A stretch of DNA of 64,000 nucleotides, taken from the IMG/VR virus record IMGVR_UViG_3300025687_007517, positions 1-64,000 of that record; one strand, written 5' to 3'. Source of the stretch: a virus. A model generated the notes under the pieces. The model saw nothing but the letters and a program-made list of their open reading frames with translations, made no database searches and had not been told where the DNA came from. Position numbers and translations under genes: made by a program. This document shows, piece by piece, positions 1-6,810 of the stretch (its first letter is position 1; every line of letters starts with the position of its first letter).

Positions 1-2278
1 TACTCTTTTCCTCTGCAACAGCAAGGGACAAGTTTGCAGCAGGTATCAAGTCCCTTGCGGCAAATGCATTCTCAATAAACTTGCAAGAGGTCTTGTATTT
101 ATCTCCACAAGGAATCTCGTCAAGAATACCAATACGCTTGTTGTAAAGGTCAAGGTTGCGCTCTGTGTCTTTACACTCGTTTAACAAAGAAGTTAAGTTT
201 TCTTTTAGTTTTGTGTTTTGCTCGACTTCTTCTGTTAAAGCCTTTTCGTCAAACTGTTGAAGAAGTTCTTTTGCGTTCTCCAAAAAAAGACTTGACTCGC
301 CTATCTTTGTATGATAGTTGTTTATTTTTCTATCGATACTCTCGATAAGAAGCTCGGCTGTGTTTATCTGGTTTTCGACCAATGGCGCGTCAATAATCTC
401 TGCTGGAATAGAGTCGAGTTTGTCTTCTGTTTCTTTGAGGTCTGCTTTTAAGGTTTTTAGTTTTTGCTCCAACTCTTCGCAACGTTGGTCGTTTTGTTCG
501 ATAAGAACTAAAACCTCGTCTTGTTTATTTGCAATGGCTTCTTCATCTGCGTCGAGGTTAAAGGTTTCCAGCTTTTTGAGGTAGCCTTTTGTATCGGCAC
601 TTTCTTTCTTAGCCAGCTTAAACTTTTTATCAAAGAACTCCAAGTCAAGGAACTTTGCAAGAATTTCTTTGCGACGGGTTGAGCCCTCGTTAATAAAGTC
701 AAGTGCGCCTAGCTGTGAAGACATAGAGGTTGTTAAAAAGTCTTCCAGTGTGCCAAAGGTATGACGAATACGAGCGTCAGTTCCGTTACGGTCTGTGGAG
801 TCAAGTATTTCTTCCTCACCTGTGGCAAGGTCGATAACGCTAAACTTTACATCTGTGCGTGCCTCTGTGGTTGCTTGACCACGAAGTTTCTTTTCGTATT
901 TCTCACTTGTGCGCTCGACAGTGTATAGTTTTGTGCCTACTTGAATCTTTACTTTGCCTCGACCACCATTCTTTTTATTATTTACAATATCAACATTCTT
1001 ACGAACATTCTTTGATGTAGAGTTGTAAAGCGTGTAAAGTAGAGAATCTACCACGGAAGACTTACCTGAGTAGTTCTTACCAAAGATGCCTACAAGACCC
1101 CGAATGTTTTCAAAGTCTATTTTGTTTCCCTCGCCATAACAAAACAGATTGTCCCACTCAAGGTGTTTGAGCGACCAGTTGACATTGCGAGCAACTTCCT
1201 CGTTTTCCTCGGCTTCTTTGTTGAACCGCTCGTTGAGCGAGAAGACTTCTTTGAGGAGTTCTTCGCTTGGCTCGTAGTCTTTGAGGTAATCGCGGATAAG
1301 CTCTTGTTGGACTTGAACGTCCCGAAGATTTTGCTCCGTAATTTCGTCTGTGTGCGCCGAAGATAAACTTACCCCAGCCCTGTTAAGGAAAGTAAGACTT
1401 TCGGGCTTGAAGCGCGTCCTAACCACGTCTGTGGCTTTCCTAATAGTTTCCACTGGAAGCTTGGTATTTGCTACAACACGAACTCTTGCACCGAGTGGTA
1501 TTTTTGTGTTTTTTGGCACTCTGCCTTTTGCTGTAAGCTCAATAGTGATAAAGGGCTTTGGGTTTCTAAAAGTGTGGAGTTCTACCTTAAAGTCATCCTT
1601 ATTATCGATAGTCCAAAGCAGGTAGCCTTTGTCCAGTTCTTCTGCGTGGTTTTGCTGGACTGTGCTGCCAACATAACGCACTCGCCCTTCGTCGTCAAGG
1701 ATTTGATTGGTTTTGTGAATATCGCCAAGCATGGCATAGTCAAAACCCTCAAAGATAGAAACGTCGTTCTCGCCGTGCTCCATAACCCAACCAAGAGAAG
1801 TCTCGCAGCCAGAGATAGAACCGTGATAAAGAGCAATATTAATTTTATCTTTTCTCGTCGGCTTAACCCAGTTCTCTGGGTCGAACACGGAAAGAACGTT
1901 AAACACAATATTTGTGTCCCACAGGGTCTCACCGGAGTCTTTAAGAAGGTGAATATGCTTGTGGTTGAGCGCAGTCACCAAAGGCGTGATGGCATCTTGA
2001 CGTGCTGTGTTTCTCAGGTTGCCGTCATGGTTGCCTGGAATAATAATAAGTGGGGCAATATCGGCAAGGTTTTTGAGAAAGTCTGTGGCGAGGTCAAAAT
2101 ACTCTGGCGAAAGGTTGACCTTTGTGTGCGCCAAGTCTCCACAATGAACAATACAGTCTGGCTTTTGTTTGCGTAGAGACTTATACATTTGTGCGAACAC
2201 ATCACGGTATTCTTTGTGGTATTTTAGGTTCCGTATATGGGTGTCACTAATGTGGGCAATTTTGTAGTTTAACTTCAT
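1..2278 (-). CDS. Fused Mre11 nuclease-Rad50 ATPase (gp47-gp46-like), partial
   Basis: One uninterrupted frame runs from ATG 2278 off the left edge (759 codons, read codon by codon without a stop). The first ~360 residues are an Mre11/SbcD/gp47 metallophosphoesterase: D12-x-H14 (SDTH), GD48, GNHD (N83-H84-D85), YHG and GDIH. The chain then continues into a Rad50/SbcC/gp46 ATPase: Walker A GKNYSGKS at 400-407, Q-loop SSQLG near 522, a charged coiled coil, and a C724/C732 pair (CGDKYKTSC) that looks like a zinc hook. The second ATPase half (signature, Walker B) must lie outside the window. In T4 the nuclease and ATPase are separate subunits that process DNA ends for recombination-dependent replication; here they are joined. 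Primase lies 8 bases upstream. Confidence 0.93.
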   Translation of the reverse strand, partial: MKLNYKIAHISDTHIRNLKYHKEYRDVFAQMYKSLRKQKPDCIVHCGDLAHTKVNLSPEYFDLATDFLKNLADIAPLIIIPGNHDGNLRNTARQDAITPLVTALNHKHIHLLKDSGETLWDTNIVFNVLSVFDPENWVKPTRKDKINIALYHGSISGCETSLGWVMEHGENDVSIFEGFDYAMLGDIHKTNQILDDEGRVRYVGSTVQQNHAEELDKGYLLWTIDNKDDFKVELHTFRNPKPFITIELTAKGRVPKNTKIPLGARVRVVANTKLPVETIRKATDVVRTRFKPESLTFLNRAGVSLSSAHTDEITEQNLRDVQVQQELIRDYLKDYEPSEELLKEVFSLNERFNKEAEENEEVARNVNWSLKHLEWDNLFCYGEGNKIDFENIRGLVGIFGKNYSGKSSVVDSLLYTLYNSTSKNVRKNVDIVNNKKNGGRGKVKIQVGTKLYTVERTSEKYEKKLRGQATTEARTDVKFSVIDLATGEEEILDSTDRNGTDARIRHTFGTLEDFLTTSMSSQLGALDFINEGSTRRKEILAKFLDLEFFDKKFKLAKKESADTKGYLKKLETFNLDADEEAIANKQDEVLVLIEQNDQRCEELEQKLKTLKADLKETEDKLDSIPAEIIDAPLVENQINTAELLIESIDRKINNYHTKIGESSLFLENAKELLQQFDEKALTEEVEQNTKLKENLTSLLNECKDTERNLDLYNKRIGILDEIPCGDKYKTSCKFIENAFAARDLIPAANLSLAVAEEKS

Positions 2279-2286
2279 TTATTCTC

Positions 2287-3213
2287 CTAAACGCAGGCAA
2301 CCTGCATAGCCAAAAGGTTATCTGGGTCTACCCAGGTGGCGTTTTCTTTTCTTTCTTGGAACTGTCCTCGGGTCATTTCACCTACATCGTCGTATCCTGA
2401 AATGTCTACTTTGTAAACATCTACATCATATTGTAGCAGTTTTCGCATAATTTTGTAAGCCTTTGAGTCGGCATCTGGGTCAAGGGCGAAATAGACTGCG
2501 GTATCGTTATGAACAATACTTTGGAATAACTTGCTTTCTTCTCGCAGGGTTGAGCCAAGAATAGGCACAGCGTTTTCACCTGCGATGATGGCGTCGAACA
2601 CACCTTCTACTAAAATAATTTCTTGGGAAAAGTCGAGGAACAGTTCGTTGAAAATAATGTCTTTGCTTGCATCGGGGTTGCGATACTTTGCCCAAGAACC
2701 TTTGTAGGTTCGTGCGATAAAGAAGTTTGGGTCACCGTCTTTGTTGAAAGATGGGATAATAATGCGGTCTTTAAACTCGCCCCAAGGACAGTAGCCTATT
2801 TTCCAAAACAGTATCTCGTCCATTGTGATGCCGCGCTTTGCGAGATAATGTCGGGCTGGAAGAGAAGAGTGGGGTAGGTTGTTCTTGCCAAGAAAAATAT
2901 AATCTTTTGGAAGCTCAATAACCTGCTCTACTTCTTCTCCTTCCTCGCCAAAAAGGTCGTCGAAGTTGGTTAGGTCTACATCGGGGGTGAGTTCCAACCA
3001 GCGTTGTTTGTCGGCAAATGTGGCAAAGCGGCGAACAAGACGGAAGATAGACTTGCCCGAATAGTTGCAGTGCCAACACTGGAACTTGTCTTTGTCGATG
3101 TTGACAGATAGTTTGTTGTTGTGGTGCTTACAGTTGGGGCAATGAAACAAACGCTCCCCACCGCTTTTGCGAAAGTCGCCTAATGTTCTGCGGAGGATAG
3201 AGACTTTTTCCAT
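2287..3213 (-). CDS. DNA primase, DnaG-type zinc ribbon plus TOPRIM
   Basis: A 308-residue primase that would make RNA primers for lagging-strand synthesis. It has an N-terminal zinc ribbon (C25-x2-C28 and C46-x2-C49; HCPNC and CWHC) and a TOPRIM domain from about residue 195 (LVEGVFDAI, then ALDPDAD). This is the T7/DnaG plan, shorter than bacterial DnaG and without a helicase domain. I chose ATG 3213; an upstream TTG at 3243 is in frame but would add ten residues before the conserved start. It overlaps the RuvC-like gene by 34 bases. A candidate sigma70 promoter lies about 80 bases upstream inside that gene. Confidence 0.88.
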   Translation of the reverse strand: MEKVSILRRTLGDFRKSGGERLFHCPNCKHHNNKLSVNIDKDKFQCWHCNYSGKSIFRLVRRFATFADKQRWLELTPDVDLTNFDDLFGEEGEEVEQVIELPKDYIFLGKNNLPHSSLPARHYLAKRGITMDEILFWKIGYCPWGEFKDRIIIPSFNKDGDPNFFIARTYKGSWAKYRNPDASKDIIFNELFLDFSQEIILVEGVFDAIIAGENAVPILGSTLREESKLFQSIVHNDTAVYFALDPDADSKAYKIMRKLLQYDVDVYKVDISGYDDVGEMTRGQFQERKENATWVDPDNLLAMQVACV

Positions 3214-3716
3214 ACTGACCAACCTGCTTTTGCGATAACCCAACTGTCTGCTTTGTCATATGACTCTGGACGTGGGTTGCCCTTTGTCGTGTATTGTATA
3301 TCAAAAGTGGGGTCGTTGTCAAGAACAAATTGTAGAACAACGGGTTTTGCTTTTGTGCCACGGGGAACTTTGATGCCTACGGCTCGTCTTGCTTCGCCTG
3401 CGGTTAGGTATTGTGGCTGGGCTCCAAAAAGGTTGTAGGTTATCCAACTAACGACTCCGTTGAATCTTTGTAGCGCTGCCATGGTCTTGGCAGAAGAGCC
3501 ACCGGAGTTGAAAAACATAAACGGTTGCTCAATAAAAACTTCGGTTATTTTAACCTCGCTTTTAATGGTTGTCAAGTATTCTTTTATTTTTTCTGCCTTG
3601 ACAAAAAAGTCTTTATGCTTGCGGAGGTCTATTGCTGAACAAAGTACAACATCTCCGTTGGTGTCTATTACAGACACACCTGTGATGGACGTTGAAACGT
3701 CAAGTGCTAATATCAT
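3180..3716 (-). CDS. RuvC-like Holliday junction resolvase
   Basis: A 178-residue RNase H-fold nuclease of the RuvC family, expected to cut four-way junctions during recombination and packaging. Acidic active-site candidates sit where expected: D6 (LALDVS), E63 (FIEQP) and D154/D157 (YDKADSW). It sits beside the primase and Mre11-Rad50 genes, so the three look like a replication/recombination module. No Shine-Dalgarno sequence precedes the ATG, but a TATAAT lies 6 bases upstream, so the transcript may be leaderless. Confidence 0.85.
   Translation of the reverse strand: MILALDVSTSITGVSVIDTNGDVVLCSAIDLRKHKDFFVKAEKIKEYLTTIKSEVKITEVFIEQPFMFFNSGGSSAKTMAALQRFNGVVSWITYNLFGAQPQYLTAGEARRAVGIKVPRGTKAKPVVLQFVLDNDPTFDIQYTTKGNPRPESYDKADSWVIAKAGWSVWKKSLSSAEH
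3293..3322 (-). promoter_or_regulatory. Candidate sigma70 promoter for primase
   Basis: On the minus strand: TTGACA (3322-3317), 18-base spacer, TACAAT (3298-3293). It lies inside the RuvC-like coding region about 80 bases before the primase start. It could be a chance match within codons. Confidence 0.4.
3547..3575 (-). promoter_or_regulatory. Candidate sigma70 promoter inside the ruvC-like gene
   Basis: Minus strand TTGACA (3575-3570), 17-base spacer, TAAAAT (3552-3547). It would drive primase with a leader of about 330 bases. The closer promoter at 3293-3322 makes this one less likely to matter. Confidence 0.25.
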
Positions 3717-3722
3717 ACTGTT

Positions 3723-3751
3723 ATTATACTATAAGTCAAGTCTTATTTTAA
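3723..3751 (-). promoter_or_regulatory. Candidate promoter giving a leaderless ruvC-like mRNA
   Basis: Minus strand TATAAT (3728-3723) ends 6 bases before ATG 3716, with a weak TTAAAA -35 at 17-base spacing. The predicted start point is the ATG itself, and no Shine-Dalgarno sequence is present. Confidence 0.35.
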
Positions 3752-4817
3752 AGGTGTAAGCCAAGTCTTCGGTTTTTTTGATTGGCTCGGCAAGATGGGC
3801 AATGCCAAGAAGTTGTTTGTTGTTGTCATAAATAGCAACCTTGGAAATGTAAGTCGTCTTAACAAAATCAGCATTAGTATTTGAGTATGGTGACTTTGTG
3901 ATGTTCTTAATTGTTTTTGGGGGCTCGTTGTATAAAGTAGTATTGCCGGTCAAGCTTGAACTGGCTAAATAATTTCCAGAAATGAAGGTGGGGTTGTTGC
4001 TGTAGTTGAACTCGTTTATCTCAGCATGAGCAAACATGGTCATGGTCGGCGTGTAGGTTGTTCCTTTGTACTCCAACTCAAAAGAGCTACTTAAAACAGT
4101 GCCGCCAGTGTCTGCAAAATCAATTAATGAGCCAGTGGCATTACCACTTGTATAGCCGTCAATAACCGTTGGTCCCAAAGCTGCTGTCCCAAACAGCGCA
4201 ATAAAGCCCTCATTATAAAGCGTGATACCTGCCACTGAACCACTAGACGAACCACTGATGGAGCGTAATACGCCATCGTTATTGCTGTCCTCAACCACAC
4301 CAACTAACGAACCAGTGTAATAGTAGTTCAAACGAAGCGAGCCGCGCTTAATTGTTGAGCCGTAAAAAATACTTGGTATTGAAATTAGCTTTACTGCTAC
4401 ACCATCAAAATACTCATCGTAATCATAATATTCAGATAGAGAGCGATAATAATTGATAATGTTTTTTAAGTTTGTTGTGTGGGTGAGGTCAACGCCGTAC
4501 TCAACTTGTACCGAAGATGTTAGGGGTAAATACGTCTTATACTCGTCGCCATACAAAGCCGTGGAGTAAGAACTGGTGGTTGTTGTTTTAAAGGAGGCGA
4601 AATCAGAGTCCTTATTTAGAAACTGATAAATTCTCTCATCTCCAGTTCTATTAACACTTAAATCGTAGGCAGATAGGTTGCCATTAGGAACATTAGAGTT
4701 TGAGCTAGAAATGTTATTAAGGTAAGTTTCTCCAGCAACAAAAGTAAAAGTTACTTTTGGGTGAGCTTTAATCGTATTAAAAATAATCTCATCTTTGCTG
4801 AACGGTTTAAACTTCAT
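3729..4817 (-). CDS. Tail-associated structural protein, paralogue A1
   Basis: A 362-residue protein rich in Ser, Thr, Gly and Asn. No enzyme motif is visible. The last ~40 residues (VAIYDNNKQLLGIAHLAEPI, then KKT and RLDL) match the end of the next gene (VGLYSSDNELLAVAKLSEPI, then KKT and RLDY). The position of NYS/NPTFI before the C-terminal domain also matches, so the two are paralogues. Its place beside tail genes suggests a fibre or baseplate-periphery component; that is inference. Its start overlaps the stop of the upstream gene. Confidence 0.75.
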   Translation of the reverse strand: MKFKPFSKDEIIFNTIKAHPKVTFTFVAGETYLNNISSSNSNVPNGNLSAYDLSVNRTGDERIYQFLNKDSDFASFKTTTTSSYSTALYGDEYKTYLPLTSSVQVEYGVDLTHTTNLKNIINYYRSLSEYYDYDEYFDGVAVKLISIPSIFYGSTIKRGSLRLNYYYTGSLVGVVEDSNNDGVLRSISGSSSGSVAGITLYNEGFIALFGTAALGPTVIDGYTSGNATGSLIDFADTGGTVLSSSFELEYKGTTYTPTMTMFAHAEINEFNYSNNPTFISGNYLASSSLTGNTTLYNEPPKTIKNITKSPYSNTNADFVKTTYISKVAIYDNNKQLLGIAHLAEPIKKTEDLAYTFKIRLDL

Positions 4818-5839
4818 TAGTAATCGAGGCGCACACGAAGGGTGACTTCGTTTGCGGGGGTCTTTTTAATGGGCTCACTTAGTTTTGCAACTGCTAACAA
4901 CTCGTTGTCAGAGGAGTAAAGTCCAACCGTTGTAAAGTATGAGGCTGGCAAATCTTCCTGCTGTTCTTTTACAAAAACCTGTGATTGGGTTAAGTATGTT
5001 GGGTTGGCGCTGTAGTTAAAGTCGCCATTAAGTGCCCTACAGAAGTAAATTGTTGAATTTAGCTCTGTGGTATTGTTAAAGGAGCAATCGTGCCATCTTC
5101 TTCTCAAACCTGCGGCAAACGTGTTTAAGGTTGAGCCGGTCAAAGAGCCGGTGCAAGTTCTGCCGTCAGCATCGAACACGGCGTCTTTGTCAAAGATTGA
5201 AGACGTTAAGACTGCAACACCAGCTTGGTAAAAAATTAATCCTCTACGATTATCTGCCGTAGCAGTGCCATTTTTGTAAAGAATTCCGTACTCGCCAGCG
5301 GGGGAGTTAATTTTGTAGTCTGTTGCCGCACCAGCGTCTGAGAATGAAACCACATCGGTTGGTGTAGTGTAACTGCCAGCAGTTTTCAGTGAAATACTAA
5401 ATGTTTGCTTTTGGATTTCGTCTTTAGTTAACAGTCTGGAAAAGTTAATAAAAATACAGGAATCTAACTCTGCACCGCCTGCGGCTAGGTTTCCGTCTTC
5501 GTCAAATTTGTTCACAGAACCAGTGCTGTCAAATCCAACTAAAACCTGCGCCATTTGATTGTAAATGTTTATTTTCTTCTCTTGTTGTGTCACGTCTGCT
5601 GTGCCGCTAAGTTCAGAATCAGCAGAGTAACCAGCAGTCACATCAAAAATGTGGTTTGCTGAAGAGCTTAAATATGGGTAATCATACACTGAAGTAAACA
5701 TACCGTGTGAATATGTCTTAATGTTTTCGTCAGCGTATGTGCCACTAACCAAAGTACCAGTTAGTGGAATAGCCTCGTGCAACAGAGTTTTAGTCGCTGT
5801 TCTATCGTTGGGTGTTAATGTTTTAAACGAACTTGCCAT
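4817..5839 (-). CDS. Tail-associated structural protein, paralogue A2
   Basis: A 340-residue paralogue of the downstream gene, sharing the FNYSANPTY segment and the C-terminal LSEPIKKT...RVRLDY domain. The N-terminal half differs, as expected when the distal or exposed part varies and the attachment domain is kept. Function is inferred from position in the tail block only. It is followed by a one-base stop/start overlap with paralogue A1 and preceded by a 15-base gap. Confidence 0.75.
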   Translation of the reverse strand: MASSFKTLTPNDRTATKTLLHEAIPLTGTLVSGTYADENIKTYSHGMFTSVYDYPYLSSSANHIFDVTAGYSADSELSGTADVTQQEKKINIYNQMAQVLVGFDSTGSVNKFDEDGNLAAGGAELDSCIFINFSRLLTKDEIQKQTFSISLKTAGSYTTPTDVVSFSDAGAATDYKINSPAGEYGILYKNGTATADNRRGLIFYQAGVAVLTSSIFDKDAVFDADGRTCTGSLTGSTLNTFAAGLRRRWHDCSFNNTTELNSTIYFCRALNGDFNYSANPTYLTQSQVFVKEQQEDLPASYFTTVGLYSSDNELLAVAKLSEPIKKTPANEVTLRVRLDY

Positions 5840-5854
5840 TTTTATTTCCTTTTA

Positions 5855-6796
5855 TTAAGCGGTCTTCTTTATGAATCGTAAAGCAATGTCTACAGAAAAA
5901 CCAGTGTTACCACCAGTTACTCTCATAATTGTATCAATGTACTTGTATGTTTCTCCATCAATTGGCGCTGTTGAGCCAAATTGATTAAACAAAGCCTCAG
6001 AGGTTCTAAGGTTTGTAGAAGCTTTGAATTTAAACTGCGCTCGTCCCTGGAATGGACCGGCGAGCGCTGAGTCGTTGGTAGAGGAGTCTGCGCTGGTGGC
6101 GTGTGGAGTAATTGCGTTTGTTAGAACATAAGTTGCAACCTGATCGTCGTCTAAGAAATCAAAGTTTTGTTCTTCGCTATTTCCATTTCCCGACACCAGA
6201 ACAAGTGAACCAAGTCTGTTGTCTAGTTCAACAATTAGTTGAGTTTCTTGTAAATCAACGTCTACCGATTGTCCTTTTGGTACATTAGGACTGTCGATGC
6301 CGAAGTCTAATCTAACGGTTGCAGTAGCGTCAGTTGGCTTAAGACCGTTAAAAACGCCGGTTTGATTGCCGGGGTCGGTGCCAAAAATCGCACCATTGTT
6401 AATAGTGTTATCATCTACACAAATGGTGTAAGCAGAACCAGACCCTGGGAGGGTGAATAGCCCGTTTGTGCCCTTTTGGTTTGGCTTGATAACAGGAAGA
6501 TACAATAGGTCATTTCTAGAGTAAGATACAAGACGGTGTTTAAGAAGCGATGTGTTGTTTGTAAAAGCCTCTAAAACTGGTGTTTGGAGAATGTCCAAGT
6601 CTGCAAAAGCAGAGCCGCTTGGGTGCGCTCCAGAAGGATTGTTAGAGTTTCTGTAAAGCCTGTAGTTAATCTCATCATCACCAAGAGCAAACTTAGTAAT
6701 TTTAAAGGAGCCATCTCCCTTTGCTAAACGCATTCTACCTGTATCTGTTAAGACTGCATCTAAAATAATGTCACCGCTGTTATCTAAAAAAGCCAT
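5855..6796 (-). CDS. Tail/baseplate structural protein, family B1
   Basis: A 313-residue protein. Its N-terminus reads FLDNSGDIILDAVLTDTGR followed by LAKGDGSFKITKFALGDDEI. The same pattern (FLD...LT..G...AKG.F.....F.DDDI.Y) begins the gene at 13112-14032, so the two share an N-terminal domain. I recall this N-terminal type from uncharacterised marine phage structural proteins, but its role is not known to me. The C-terminal half has a jelly-roll-like composition without clear motifs. It lies in the tail block, 14 bases after the 956-aa gene. Confidence 0.75.
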   Translation of the reverse strand: MAFLDNSGDIILDAVLTDTGRMRLAKGDGSFKITKFALGDDEINYRLYRNSNNPSGAHPSGSAFADLDILQTPVLEAFTNNTSLLKHRLVSYSRNDLLYLPVIKPNQKGTNGLFTLPGSGSAYTICVDDNTINNGAIFGTDPGNQTGVFNGLKPTDATATVRLDFGIDSPNVPKGQSVDVDLQETQLIVELDNRLGSLVLVSGNGNSEEQNFDFLDDDQVATYVLTNAITPHATSADSSTNDSALAGPFQGRAQFKFKASTNLRTSEALFNQFGSTAPIDGETYKYIDTIMRVTGGNTGFSVDIALRFIKKTA

Positions 6797-6810
6797 TTAT
6801 GTACCTCTTC

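Noticed and set aside
318-2176. Plus-strand reading frames over the left end
   Set aside because: They are shadows of the Mre11-Rad50 frame, which carries the conserved motifs and runs on the minus strand through the left edge.
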